From contig NW_027305501.1 in the NCBI RefSeq assembly GCF_039555335.1, forward strand, positions 1,035,501 to 1,099,500: a DNA stretch of 64,000 nt, in the 5' to 3' direction. Source of the stretch: Amphiura filiformis (Eukaryota > Echinodermata > Ophiuroidea > Amphilepidida > Amphiuridae). How positions within the stretch are numbered: position 1 is the stretch's first letter; the number at the start of each line of letters is the position of its first letter. Position numbers and translations under genes: made by a program. Positions 33,601-44,724 of the stretch are shown piece by piece. The notes beneath the pieces were generated by a model. The model saw only the letters and a list, made by a program, of their open reading frames with translations. It was not told the DNA's origin and searched no databases.

Positions 33601-36600
33601 TGATCCCATACAGACTAACAAAAAAAAGCAAAATACAATGGTAAATTATCTAGAAGTACAATTTCTATGGCACAAATTAAAACTACCCTTGAATTAGATT
33701 TAAATTGCTGGTTAACATCCAGATCACAGTAGGTCCATGTGGAAAGAATATTTGACCCAGTTCATTCACAGTCTAGCCTGGAGTTACCTTAACTTTTAGG
33801 CAATTAATCAACTGTAATCTAAAAGTATCTCTTACCTCATAGTTGGGACCTCTTAGTGAATCCATAGCATTATAGCAAATTCCCCTTAAGTGCTTGATGG
33901 CAGCATCAATTACTACTTGATCAATGTGATTGGTATGGTTAAGGAAAAATATAATATGATGAAGTACATACATTATCAATTATTAAGTAACAGAGTTTGC
34001 CTAAATCCTAAGGAAATGTTTTATTTTCCCCTTGCAAACTGACACTACACCAAGGGTGATAATATAAAAAGAGCTTTTCTACCAGGACTCTGCTTGGGAA
34101 AAAAGTGAGTCCTGGTTCACCAGAATTTAGTCGCACGGACTAGGACTCACTTTACAAAACAGGACTCACTTTTGTTTTAATAATCAATAATTAATAAATT
34201 CTAGCACTATGCAAATATAAATGTTTACAGCATTACTTCTTGACTTGTCAAACAATTCATAGAAAGGATATTTCCACCATGGTGATAAACTTAGGTTTTT
34301 CTTTGAGAACTTCATGCAGTATTCCGCCATCTCCACCTCCTAGTATAAGTACAGTCTTGTCTTCAAACTTCTCACGTCCATTTCCTGTGATAGCTTTGGT
34401 GTAAGAGATATCACTCTCTGCCAAATCTGCATGAAAGGTAGGTAAAACATTAATGGGTTTGGTTAGGGTTTTTAAAAGATTCTTAACTTTATAATCATGG
34501 TTATCCTCTTAGCTTAATTAACACTGAAATTAATCTTTGGCAGAATCAAACCCTAGCAGTTAGTAGTACTTATTTTGTAATGATATTGAACATTGACTAA
34601 ATCAATTTTCAAATGTCCAGAGAGCATATCTGGGAATAATACTGATGAGCAAGATTTGCAAGATGACACCTGTACATTTTCAACCAAAGAAGATTTTCAC
34701 ATCATCCCAGAATACACCATGTGCTGCACACACCACTTAAAGAAAAAAAATTAAAACTTTTTTAGCCAGACCAAACCATGACATATTTTTTATACACACA
34801 AGAGCCAGGAAAGTACTATATTAATGTCCTTTCATGTGCAAATAACCAATTTCACACTCTAATGGATTTGAGTATCTACCAGGAACTAACCTATCACTAT
34901 GCTATATAATAGCCTTCTAAAATTTATGGATTCTAAATACATCAGTGAACATCAAAAGAGAAGCTAGGTTGATCTCTGGTGTCAAAAGATTACTGGTTCC
35001 CAATTTTCATTTCAAATTTCATAACCCTATTTTGCCTTAAATTTTACTTTTGCAAGTTCTTAACTTTTGAACACTTGCAATGAGTGCATGATATCCCAGT
35101 TACTTATAAATACCATCCAAAACCCAAAAGCTCCAGTGCTAAGCGAAAATTCACATCCATAGGCGTGGTCTCTAATAAAAATAATAATAAAATAAATTGT
35201 GTACATGTTTAATGGGATCTTGCATGCATACACTGCTTGTGTAACTTTAATTGCACAGAGTATGTGGCACACTTGCAGCGTAACTTTAAGTTTCCAAAGT
35301 TCATGAATAAAGTACTTACTAGGATCCCCATCCAGAATAAGCATATTGCCATACTGTGGTGAATGCATTATCCGAACATGCTGGTATTTACTGTCAGCGT
35401 CAAACACAACTCGATCAAAATCATACTCTATCAATCTGTTGTCTACAGTCGGGACATAACAATCAACAGCGCCCCCTCTCTTTATCGCTGGAAACCTGCA
35501 GATGACAGGAATGACAAAATCAGAAGACGTTATAACTTTACGACAATCATGTGTATAAAAACAACATTATGCTGATCTGGCCATTGCAGCATTTTGAAAA
35601 CCATTTGTGACCATCCAGCACAACTGAGCCCTGAAGTCGCCAATCATCATTTTTGAGATATTCAACCAAAATATTCTGCTTGAAATTAGCTTTAAAATGA
35701 TGTATATCATGTCTATAGTACAAGTTTGACATTTAAATAGTGAAAAATCAATAAAACAGTCAATAAATCCTTTGTTTCCTATTGTTTATTGTTAAGTTCA
35801 ATGGAGCATATCTCAATAGTGGCACTGCGACATCCGGGCTCAGTTGTGGTGGGTGGTCACATTTCATAAAGCATGTAAAAAGCCCACTCTGTTATAAATA
35901 TAATCAGTGTCTAATGCTAGTGTACGTAACGTACCATGCTAAATTCAACAGCCTAACTCACACTATAAGAAAAATAACTAGAATTTTGCTTTTGCAGTTC
36001 TCAACACAAAGCTACTGTTGCAATACATCCACCTTGACACACATCCTTGTAAATAATCAAGGTGATTTCACTTGGAGCTGGGGAGGGGAATGTAAAAAGA
36101 CAAAAATACAAATTAAAAAAAAACAATAAATGAGAAATTGAATAAAATAAAAAATAAATTTATACAAATAAGCTATATCAAATTAGCAAATTTTGTGACA
36201 AAACCGAGTGGAATTTGTAGACAAACAATTGTCACCCCTTGCAAGTCACATGCCTTACCAGTTCTGAGAAACTGCATGCAGGGTAATTTATGCAAATTAG
36301 CTACCAAATTAGCATAATTTATTTTGCGTTGCAAACCTAAATAGAATTTGAAGACCTCCACCAACTCACATCAGTATACGCCTTACCAGTTCCGACAAAT
36401 TTGCACTCGCAACCTCGGACGCAGCCCTCGAATTAATCCCCAGTGCCGTAATGCCCTCAAAATATGTCATTTACCCAAGGCAGTCACTTGCCGTGCCCTC
36501 TACAGTCTGTCCACCTCGAAGTACAAACCAAATCTGTGGCATTGGGGGTCGATGCTTTGCGTCACACGCACTGCGTGTGAAAAAAAATGTGACGCCAGAA

Positions 36601-39600
36601 AGAGAGTGGTGCGCTTTCGGCAAGTACAAATCGCAAGCGCCAGCAGTTATCATGTGAAAAGAAGCATTTACACACGCATTGCACTCTCATACCTCCCGTT
36701 TCCGAGGTCTGTTTACTTTGTACTTCGAGGTGGACAGACTGTAATGAAGTTGCCATCGGTGCCCTAGCCCTGCCCCTTTATTATAAAATCATCTATCAAA
36801 CTGTTTGTGTGTGTTTTCTTCACTTTTGAGAAATTGCCTTGGTGCCCTTCTCAAATTTTCAACAGTTGCCATGATGCCCTCTTAAAATATTACGAATTGC
36901 CGTGCTGCCTTGCCTTTTCAGTGAAAATCTAAGGCAATTATCAACTTGCCCTAAAAAAAGTTGCCGTGCCCCTTCAGATCCTTAATTTGAGGGATGCTCG
37001 GACGGACAACCAGGAAACTTATACCTCCAGTGGAGGCATAATAAAAGTAGATCCATACTTTAATATTCCACCAAACCTTCATTTTTGATATCAGATTTGG
37101 TCTTTTATCAGATTCTGAGGCTCTCCAGCTTTTACTTTAAAAAACCTGAAACTGGTGAGAAAAATCTGAAAAAGCACATCAATGGTTGCCAAAAAGCCCC
37201 AGAATTATTGCTTTAAAACTTTAAAATTAAAGCCCTGTGAAATTTCCTATTATACCTTCCTACCTTTTGCTCTTATTACTTTTAAGCACTTCACTGATTT
37301 TCTTCTGCAACTCTTCAATATCTTCATCCCCAAAGGACTTGCCATGCTTGATAGGATTTCCTACTCTTTGAATGTTGACAGTCACCAGATCGGGTCCACA
37401 GCTCTGTACCACAGCATTCCTGTTCAAACAAACAAGCAGTGATTACAGAACAGAATGCACTCTCAATAGGGGTTATCCGTGTTCTATAAGCTGCATCCTA
37501 TCAGCGACTGCTATACCTTGTTTAGGACTTTCAAAAGAAGTACCTGCATGTGCAACCATGACTGTTTCATAATAGCCCGCCAAAGTCATGCAGGTAACTC
37601 CGAGGTCATGCATTGAATTGGTTTGAATAAGGAATACTACGGGAACCAGGGCCTTTTGTTCAAAGTCACACATGAGTGAAGTGGATAACCTCTATTAACA
37701 GCCAAGTGAAAATCTGGAAAATGTCAAGTAACTACTGCTTGTAACCACTGGGTGGTGACAGAAATAAGTGTTTGTGATCAATTTATTTTTTGGCTGGTAT
37801 AAAGGACATCTGTGGTGGCAAGCCTTGAAAAACGCAGGCACTGGGAGCAAATTTGCCCTCGTAAAGCCCCAATTGCTTCTGGTCCTTGTAAAATTCACAT
37901 GAACCAAGAACAATTCTCTAAAACAAATTGCTCCTGGTTCCAGTTTTGCACTTGATGCAGTAGTGCTGATATGCTGTATTAAATGCAGAAAAGGGTTTAC
38001 TATTTGAAAATTGCTCAGAATTTACTCCTGGTGTTTGTAGAATCCCATTGAACCAGGAGCAATGTTCAAAACCAAATTGTTCCTGGCTTATTTCAAAGCT
38101 TGTGTGGTGGGTATGTGTCATTGAAGATTTCACATCACCAAATAATGTCTCTTGTGGGATTCCGTCCTGATCTGCGGTGTTTTTACACCTATAAATCAAT
38201 ATTAAAAACCAAAAAAATTGTGCAAATTTTGGGGAAAATTTGTGCCAGGTAATAAATGTAGGCTTGAATCTAAGCATCTGCCAAGATTGGAAAAGATTCT
38301 GGGCTTTAATTCAGATTTTTCATGTATTTCTCAAACCGGCCGCTTCTAGGTAAAATCACAAGTGCTTCTGCTTTGAAAATTGGGTGAAAAAAGTGTATTG
38401 CATTTGTGGTCCGGTAGCTCGAAAATTCAATGGTCACCAATATATTTCATTTGTTTGTTTACTTGCTTGTTTGTTTGTCAGTCAGGAAAACATCACTTTG
38501 AAAAATTGAGTCGCTTCGTAAGGTAGGTAGAGCCATTTGAATAGAGGCCATTTTGTACACTTAAAGTATAGGGAAATTTATTAGTATTGTGCACCCTCAA
38601 ACTACATTATAAACCAGACACGCATTCCAATTGGGGCACACAATGGAAAGGCTCAGGCAGGTCAGAGGGAGCAGGACTTACAAATTACATCGTAGTGGTG
38701 TTTGCACTCTAATATTGAGATAAATAAAGTTGACATGATATGGTATGGAATGGGTTCTATAAAGGAGATCCTAAAGGCTTATACATGTATAAAGGTGCCA
38801 CTTCCTGCCCATGTGCATTACTTTTAATTTTCACAGGGAAAATGCCCAAATCTTTTGTTTTGATATATTATTGGCCTTGACTCAACCGCAAGACCTATGG
38901 AAATATAAATGCAAGTATTGGCTTTCCTATTCCTATACGATGAATGTATGAATATTAAAATTAAAGGAGTATTTCGTGATCTTCGATTTCTTTTTATGAC
39001 ATTTTTCAGTAGATATCCACGAAAAAAGCTTATTCCCAAAATTTCAGTTGATTCCGATTTTGCGTTTGCGAGTTATGCATGATTTTGTGTATTACACTGC
39101 TCCATATGTGTTGTAATTTCGTTCTGGTATACCATTCCAGAACGAAATTCAAATTTCACGATATCTTTGCTAAACGAATTCATCTGCAAGAAATGTTTTG
39201 CACATAAACATTATGTACATGTAGCCAGAGGTTTCCAGTGGTATAAAAATCTCAACTTTTTTTGAGAAAAGTGGGGGATGAGGCTGTGGATCACGAAATG
39301 CCTTTTAAGTACGGTACCTTGTACTAGGTTTTAGGTAAATGGCTAAATGAAGCAAAAAGGTCACTTTAATGAAGTAAAATGAGAAACAGCCTGTCAAAGT
39401 TGGCTTTTTAAATCATGGCTCACTTCAGCAGCCAAGATTTAATTGTCACTGGCTCCCAACTTTGAAAGCACATAATTCCTTTGGACCCCTTACTTAGCTA
39501 CATACGATACCACAACATCATTAAGTCATCTACCATTCAGTGGCTTTGACCAAATCCAAGCGATATGGAAACTTGGCTGGCTCATGATCAGATCAATTGG

Positions 39601-40684
39601 GCTGGAATGACTCCTCACCTCGAAGGTCAGTATTTCACCTTTGACCTTTTCATACGTGTTACCGTACCTGCCATCGTCTCCACAGAACATGAGAAGGAAT
39701 TCTGCCTTTTCTGTCATGTGTCCATTAGTACAAGTAGGAAGATTAACTATGGTTAAATGGTTAAATCCATAAGCATTGAAGATGTCAGCAAGAGAATTCT
39801 GTGCTTTATCCCACTCATCTGAAATAAATAAACCATATTCAACCAACCTTAATAACAACCGTAGCTTTTTTAGGCTAAAAAAAAGAGTTAATGTCTCAAA
39901 GCCGCCGCATGAGTTTGTTTTTCTACTCGTATCAAAATTTAGTGATGAAACAAAAATTATGAGCACCTCAAGACACATGGCCTTATCTTTTCTTAAACTT
40001 GAAGAAGGTTTATAAGACCTTGTTCGAAAATTCTAACTTTATAATCAAATTAAGTAATTCTTGGCCAAACTGGAACATGCGCGTTGCGTCCATGTAGTGT
40101 ACTAAGCGTGTACGCAGTGTAAGGTCTTCTGTACTGCGCTATATTCGCGTGTGTTTATCGCGGAGCCACTAGCGTTCACAGTGTTCCAGTTTGGCCAAGA
40201 ATTACTTAATTTGATTATAGTATGAACAACCGATAGCTTGTGATACTAAAGTTAGAAGGTGCAAGTATTTGTTCTCATGTCACGTACCTTGTTTGGCACA
40301 TGTACACAGTTGCCATGCAGGGCACAATTTCATGCATATGAATAAAAACTTCTTCCTCAAGTTTATAATTGTCTCAAAAATATGAGGATATTGTTCTTGA
40401 CATATTTAGTGACACATGCGCTATATACCTTCATCAATTCATCATGATTGTACTTACTAAAAGCGTCATTTTGTGTCAAATTTCCTGGCGTGATCGTAAG
40501 ACATCACATAGTCCCCATTGTAATTGGTGATCAACACGTGTAGTGCTGGGCTCACATGTTCAAGAACCGGAAGGATATCACCATCAGTTTGCAATGACAA
40601 GTCAACCTTTGCAAATCCAGCACTGGATTTTCTCAAATCTTTAATCAGCGCGCAGTTGACAGGCGCCAAAACAACTTTGATCAA
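26379..40684 (-). CDS. SMS: Spermine synthase, ten coding exons (start codon not found)
   Basis: Spermine synthase moves an aminopropyl group from decarboxylated S-adenosylmethionine to spermidine, giving spermine in the cytosol. Exons (high to low): 40582-40684+, 39668-39818, 37264-37419, 35320-35495, 34272-34426, 33836-33925, 32588-32699, 31439-31518, 30506-30621, 26379-26442. They join in phase (1203 nt from 40684). The N-terminal region aligns with the AdoMetDC-like dimerisation domain of the animal enzyme. The core has the RGGA and EYD motifs, [11 protein letters not shown] (cofactor loop with a catalytic Asp), MVEID and VINDLTA (second catalytic Asp). The C-terminus has [14 protein letters not shown] then WVFYEIWK. 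From the VDLSL match the protein is ~375 residues, close to the human 366. Introns 5 and 9 have U12-type signals. No in-frame ATG was found in exon 1, so a 5' exon is missing or the start is unusual. SMS is assigned rather than spermidine synthase because of the N-terminal domain. Confidence 0.9.
27008..27220. mobile_element. Small foldback MITE inside the triplicated unit
   Basis: GATCTTTGGATCGACCATCG faces its complement (GATGGTCGATCGAAAGATC) across ~150 bp of AT-rich DNA. Copies at ~28222-28435 and ~29006-29220 are products of the larger duplication. Confidence 0.7.
27277..27432. mobile_element. Small MITE with AATGGGCTAT ends
   Basis: AATGGGCTAT at the left and ATAGCCCATT at the right, with an internal CCACACAGGGAG / CTTCTTGTGTGG pairing. 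Repeated in unit 3 (~29268-29423). Unit 2 breaks inside it. Confidence 0.6.
29466..29990. mobile_element. Foldback element ending unit 3
   Basis: AAGGCTGGCATTTTCGGTCG and its complement (ATTTTCGGGTAATTTTG side, ending GAAAATGCCAGGCCT) enclose two ~250-bp arms containing GACCTAGACCTAAATGC and GGTTGACCTAAAA, each followed by homopolymer. Units 1 and 2 keep only the left arm, so the duplication breakpoint falls at the palindrome centre (CAAATTCAAT). Confidence 0.8.
30258..30470. repeat. Dispersed repeat family F, copy 1
   Basis: Same orientation as 55095-55314. Shared GAATAAAACC, TCTCCGGATTTAATATAAA, GTGGTATTTTAGTA and ATCACACATTATG. Confidence 0.75.
30506..30621 (-). CDS. SMS: SMS exon 9 (followed by a U12 GT-AG intron)
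   Basis: Acceptor CCCATGCAG. Encodes [20 protein letters not shown] and [14 protein letters not shown]. The donor is GTATCCTTT, the U12 GT-type consensus. Reading through instead would add an unrelated 29-residue tail. Confidence 0.88.
30740..30993. mobile_element. Harbinger-like MITE family E, copy 2
   Basis: GGTGACAAAAAAAAC ... TTTTTTCGTCCCC with TAA outside both ends (30737-30739, 30994-30996). Interior GTTCTACAGGCGG and AATAGGG match family E. In SMS intron 8. Confidence 0.65.
31439..31518 (-). CDS. SMS: SMS exon 8
   Basis: Acceptor GTTTTTCAG, donor CACAG/GTCAGT. Encodes [20 protein letters not shown] to YFTQ. Confidence 0.92.
32151..32424. repeat. tRNA-derived palindrome (two tRNA-like halves head to head)
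   Basis: Two ~130-bp arms are near-perfect complements. The plus-strand arm contains a tRNA-like unit (~32230-32300): A-box-like TGGCCGAGCAG, anticodon loop CTCATAA (CAT), and T arm TGTGGGTTCGAGCCTACA with a B box. The second arm repeats the unit on the minus strand with CTCCTAA in the loop position. The palindrome centre coincides with the T arm. Located in SMS intron 7. Confidence 0.7.
32588..32699 (-). CDS. SMS: SMS exon 7
   Basis: Acceptor TGTCAACAG, donor AGAG/GTAAGT. Encodes [20 protein letters not shown] and [11 protein letters not shown] with the catalytic Asp. Confidence 0.92.
32776..33020 (+). repeat. Probable tRNA-derived SINE
   Basis: CCGGGTTCGAATCCCGG (perfect B box with T-arm stem) at 32897-32916, preceded by an A-box-like TCGGTGATCGAGTGCG and followed by GGTACCA. 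The 3' part is pyrimidine-rich, then (A)8. In SMS intron 6. Confidence 0.5.
33120..33590. repeat. Degenerate tandem repeat, ~125-bp unit, about 3 copies
   Basis: Recurring GGCAG...CCACTGCTC, AGAGCACC and CATCAGAT / GGGAGATCACCT segments near 33185, 33310 and 33445. A 102-codon plus-strand frame across it is a by-product. In SMS intron 6. Confidence 0.5.
33836..33925 (-). CDS. SMS: SMS exon 6
   Basis: 90 nt, phase 0. Encodes [15 protein letters not shown] to RGPNYE. Acceptor AC (U12), donor GAG/GTAAGA (ordinary U2 type). Confidence 0.9.
33926..34271 (-). other. U12-type AT-AC intron (SMS intron 5)
   Basis: 346 nt on the minus strand. The 5' end is ATATCCTTTC (U12 donor consensus). A perfect branch-site TTCCTTAAC lies at 33946-33938, 13 nt before the terminal AC at 33927-33926. 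Removing it joins MVE to IDQVVIDAA exactly as in other spermine synthases. No alternative GT-AG pair gives that join. Confidence 0.88.
34272..34426 (-). CDS. SMS: SMS exon 5 (followed by an AT-AC intron)
   Basis: Acceptor TTCATGCAG. Encodes [12 protein letters not shown] and [15 protein letters not shown], ending MVE. There is no GT donor; the exon is followed by ATATCCTTTC, the U12 AT-type donor. Phase 0. Confidence 0.9.
35320..35495 (-). CDS. SMS: SMS exon 4
   Basis: Acceptor CATCTGCAG, donor CCTA/GTAAGT. Encodes KRGGAVD, then [20 protein letters not shown] and [15 protein letters not shown], the substrate-binding start of the synthase domain. Confidence 0.92.
36165..36350. repeat. Diverged unit related to tandem array 3
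   Basis: TTATGCAAATTAGCTACCAA and TTTTGCGTTGCAAACCTAAA correspond to the array-3 unit at 19447-20200. In SMS intron 3. Confidence 0.45.
36503..36741. mobile_element. Tc1/mariner-type MITE family D, copy 2
   Basis: CAGTCTGTCCACCTCGAAGT and its complement, TA on both sides (36501-36502, 36742-36743). Opposite orientation to 17616-17824. In SMS intron 3. Open frames crossing it are spurious. Confidence 0.85.
37264..37419 (-). CDS. SMS: SMS exon 3
   Basis: Acceptor TTTGAACAG, donor AAAAG/GTAGGA. Encodes [20 protein letters not shown], matching the LVLLDLQ strand, then an acidic/basic helix ending NKSK. Confidence 0.88.
38962..39308. mobile_element. MITE family B, copy 2
   Basis: AAAGGAGTATTTCGTGATC ... 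GATCACGAAATGCCTTTTAA. Interior complementary to 13939-14262. In SMS intron 2. Confidence 0.75.
39668..39818 (-). CDS. SMS: SMS exon 2
   Basis: Acceptor TTTATTTCAG, donor CAG/GTACGG. Encodes [19 protein letters not shown] to [11 protein letters not shown]-terminal domain. Confidence 0.85.
40040..40219. mobile_element. Small MITE in SMS intron 1
   Basis: Both ends read TATAATCAAATTAAGTAATT inwards, and the arms continue to GGCCAAACTGGAACA (about 40 bp each). Confidence 0.8.
40582..40684 (-). CDS. SMS: SMS exon 1 (partial at 5' end)
   Basis: Open frame leading to [10 protein letters not shown], which aligns with STLDFMLGAK of the animal enzyme. The donor GATG/GTGATA gives phase 1. The frame contains no ATG back to an upstream in-frame stop near 40718, so 40684 is only an arbitrary limit. 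Confidence 0.6.
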
Positions 40685-41495
40685 GCAAGGTTGCAGAATT
40701 AAACAGACTCATATAAATATGGTCGGAATTTGTACTTCAGCGCCTGTGTTTCCGGTTTAAAGTAAGCAAACACTTCAGCTAAGATACATAAATGTTAGTC
40801 CAGCCAAATTGGACATTCGGAACAATTGTTTTAAAAGCGTAGAAGAAGTGACAACGCTACACAGACGAGTTTTGTAATACCAGCAAGTTCTATCTTATGC
40901 ACACAGTAACTATTGTGTCGGCGTGCATAAAAGATAGAGTTTTCGATCAAATAAAACCTGTCACCTTATAATGCAGCTATAATTGGAACTGGTAGGGCCT
41001 AATGTCATACAATGGTGAACAGTTTCACCACCGCCTTTGTTGGAAAGAAATCTTTCAAAGTTTACCGTAATGTTTTCAAGTCTGTTAAAAAGTTTTCAGA
41101 AAATGTTTTTCACTGACATTGTCATTAATGTCATTACTTTTTCAGAACTTTGATGAATAAAACATGTGGGTTGTTTCCCATTAATGTTTGATTGGTAGAC
41201 CCTGGAAGATAGGTTCTATGGTTTGATAGAAAATGTTTAAGATCACACTCACCCCCCCTCTCTCTCTCCAATAGGCCTACACATACCCCCCCTCTCTCTC
41301 TCCAATAGGCCTACACATACACCACACACACAAAAATAAAGAAAATCTCAAGTAAGGGGCAGACACAAAACTGTTCCGGTTGTCCTAGACGTACTGCCTG
41401 CATGTCTTAGGTCCTATCCTTCAACATACTGACATTTACTGGGCCCTTTCAGTAATCAGATAATGTCATAATGTTAAATAAAGATTACTGAGTTA
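40685..41495. other. Upstream of SMS exon 1; no exon recognised
   Basis: Should hold the SMS promoter or a missing 5' exon. No ATG with a matching donor phase was convincing. A 38-bp C/T-rich segment (CCCCCTCTCTCTCTCCAATA) is duplicated at 41256-41306. Confidence 0.4.
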
Positions 41496-41499
41496 CAGT

Positions 41500-41760
41500 T
41501 ACTGGAACTACCGGTTGTCCAAACACTCAAGCATCAGAAGGATGGTCCAATAGACTAGAGTGATTCAAGCAGCATGAATAGGGGATTAAAAAGTTGTGAA
41601 GCTGGACGGACCATGGGCTCCCAAGCATTGCCAAGTATGTGCTTCTTTTGTCCAATTCATGATGAATTTGCCATGATGATTTCGAATCATGGAATGTAAA
41701 CAGTTCAGACCCGGCAGGAAATGATTATTTTGTTCTGGGATTGATTCTTCAGACTAAACA
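41500..41760. repeat. Inverted dispersed repeat, left copy
   Basis: Diverged complement of 43640-43870. Shared words (on opposite strands) include GGTTGTCCAAACACTCAAG/ACTTGAGTATTTGGACAA, AATAGGGGATTAAAAA and CAGTTCAGACCC. Non-coding. Confidence 0.6.
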
Positions 41761-42187
41761 GATTCCTGCAAAAAATAACAGTTTTTGAGAAAATCTCAGA
41801 GATTTTTGACAAAATTTGAAGATCCTGACTCGATCTACACCCATCGTATGTGTGAGTTACGGCTTTTCACAATCCTTTGGTTTAGGCCTACATGTATACA
41901 TATGTATACCGGCTCCATACATTCGAAGGATAGACTCGATCAAGGAAGTACATAGAGTGGTAGATACTACATGTAGTACAAGAAACTTATACGATGTCCT
42001 TATTCACAAACTGATACTATCTGTCCATCGTATAAGACTGTTACCGTACGGCAATGTGGTGAAGGAATATTACACAGTCAAGAATAGGCTCCATCATTTT
42101 TTTATTATGATCCCTCCCAGTCTCCCGAAACATCAAAACATCAAAAGCGTTGCACTTATACTTACTTAAGACTGTCCTTTTTCACAT

Positions 42188-42577
42188 AAGGCCGTGTAAA
42201 ATTAATATTTTGGTTCTCGTCCCGCCCTCCTCAATTTCTGGGATTTGTCAGATTTTTTTTTTTTTTTTTTATAGATTTTTCAATTTTTTTAGACTTTGGA
42301 ATGATTTATGAAATCTTCATACATATAAATAAGTTTATTAGAGAACAAGCATCACTTCCAAGTCTTTTTGTGGTACTCTAGGGGGTTTATCCCTCAGAAT
42401 CTCACATTTGAAAAAAAAAAGGGCCTCATCGTTTCCTCGAGCACTGTTGGAGAAGACCGAAAACTACTGACAATGCTAATTTTACATTGGAAAAAAAAAA
42501 AAAAAAAAAACACCTCCTCCCTCATCAATTCATGAAAATCCTCTGGGCGAGAACCAAAACATTAATTTTATACTGCC
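42188..42577. mobile_element. MITE with homopolymer tracts
   Basis: GTGTAAAATTAATATTTTGG plus TTCTCG at the left pairs with CGAGAACCAAAACATTAATT at the right. The interior carries (T)18 at 42251 and (A)18 at 42493, themselves in inverted positions. Confidence 0.65.
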
Positions 42578-42579
42578 AA

Positions 42580-43639
42580 ACGCAGACAAAGTAGGGCCAA
42601 CTTGCCTAGAAATGGTCAAATTTTGGCAAGAAATATCTCTGTGTAATCCTATGTAAGTCCCATATCACATCGTTATCGGCGATCGAGGTTTTTTTTCTGA
42701 AGTTTGGTTGGTACCCACCAGCGTCATGCATCATACGTGTGCATGTGACGTGACACAGCTAAAATAATCGACCGGGAATCGGGGATCGTTAAAACGTCAA
42801 CAAATTTCAAAACACAGAAAGCAGTAAACTTAATGGCGAGCGGTCCGAATTTTGAGCCATACAAGTTTACGTGGTGAACTAGGTAGATACATCAGGCTAG
42901 CGGCACTCTGTACAAATTGCCTATACCGATTCCAAAGACAAAACCTGTGGCACAGTCGCATCCCCTGCTTGTACGTGTTTATCTAGGTCGACGTGACGAA
43001 CAGTCAGGGTCAAAGAACAGCGCAATCTGTCTGCTGCCAAGATCCGTAATATATTTCTATTAGTCACCTTTTTGTACCGTTCGCAGATACATGTAGTGTG
43101 ACGTCTGCCCAACAACAACAATATGGGCATATTTTATTTTATTTATTTATTTGAACGGACGCTTTTAGGCCTATATCAGTGGCACACGCCTTAATTGGCG
43201 GTGTGCGTTCATATAAAAGACAAAAAAAACAAACATTTAAAACAACAACAACAATAACTCATAGGAAAATGAACCACATACATCCAATGACAGCGCCTTT
43301 TCGTACATGCGTAGCTACGTCACATTATAGCTCATTCATATCATATTCATTACATATTCAAAATCACCTTTCAGGATTTGTGGTGTGACGAACAGACTCT
43401 TATACAGGTATCGAGCTCACGCTGTCCTCACTTGAGCGATCGATGTAGCGCCTCTCTTAATTCAGTACTCTCAGGATACATTACATGGAATAAACTTCCT
43501 ATTTTAAAGAAGTAGTGAATGTTAAGACAACAAACCAATTCAAGGGCAAAATTGACAAGTTTTGGAGCAAGAATGGATATGGGGAACTAAAAGGCTTAAA
43601 GCTATAATTTTAACCCATCAAATCTAAGTGTAAGTGTAA
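42580..43639. other. Intergenic, no gene seen
   Basis: Minus-strand frame 43130-42921 (69 codons) has no recognisable domain. An (ATTT)n run lies at 43134-43152. Confidence 0.35.
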
Positions 43640-43870
43640 GTTAGTCCGAATAATCAGACCCAGAACAAATTATTAATTTCTGACATTATCGTGTACTGGG
43701 TCTGAACTGTTTTCATTCGAAATCTTGATGGCAAATTGGACAATAGAAGCACATGGTGCTACTTCACAGTTTTTAATCCCCTATTCATGTTGCGTGAATC
43801 ACTGATTTAGTCTCTATTGTGGACCATCCTTTTGATACTTGAGTATTTGGACAAGCGGAACAGGTTTGAC
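43640..43870. repeat. Inverted dispersed repeat, right copy
   Basis: Complement of 41500-41760 with many substitutions. Together they could be the ends of a 2.4-kb element or two independent insertions. Confidence 0.55.
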
Positions 43871-44724
43871 AGGCCCCTTTGTCTACCTCTCTGTTTGTAA
43901 ACAAACGAGGAGGTCGAAATCGTCCTCCTCGCCGAATACGAAAGTCAGCGTAATAGTACGGCACTAAGTGTAAGTGTAATTCAGCTTCAAATATGTACCG
44001 TATGTAATTTTAAGCTTATGTTATTGAAAAACTCATCATCATGAAACATGTGAAATCAATCATACAGTCATCTTATCTCTTTCTTCATTCAATCATCGCA
44101 GCATTTGTCTCATTCTCACTAACCTTGATCGAGATCAGCAGAAGGCTGGATATTCAATAAGGTTGTAAATGCCATCTTCGATAATGTACTGAATTTCCTG
44201 ATCGATTGAATTTTGTTATTTACATCCAGCTGCCAACACATGGGAAGCCTTTTTCGGCACCACGTAGAGCAGGTTATCAATATTAATGAAGTGACGTCAT
44301 GCACCGTGTTTCGTTGGATACATTTTCTAGAAATTAGAAAATGTTTTGAGCATGTTTTAAACAGATTTGAATAGGAGTACACTGATCAATATGCCTTTTG
44401 TTTGGAGTAAATCGGACATACGGTTTTCATAATACATCAATTTATATTTTCTTTGTATCCTATTGTTTTTGTCAATAATCAATATAATGAGCTAAAAGGA
44501 CTGGAAAGGCTCATTAATATGTAATTTTTGCCAATATTTTGCTAAAAATCAATGCATAAATGTTCAGGGTACTTTTATTTTGCATACTCATTTGCCCTGA
44601 AACTTGGTCAAAGTGTTTCTAATATGTTCTAATGTATTATACAGTGAAGCCGCCCTCTAATTTGCATATTTGCATAATTAATGAGCTAATTTGCATAAAT
44701 GCTAATTAATTATGCAAACACATG

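Noticed and set aside
36348..36767. 139-codon plus-strand frame
   Set aside because: Most of it lies across the TA-flanked MITE at 36503-36741 in an SMS intron, with no domain.
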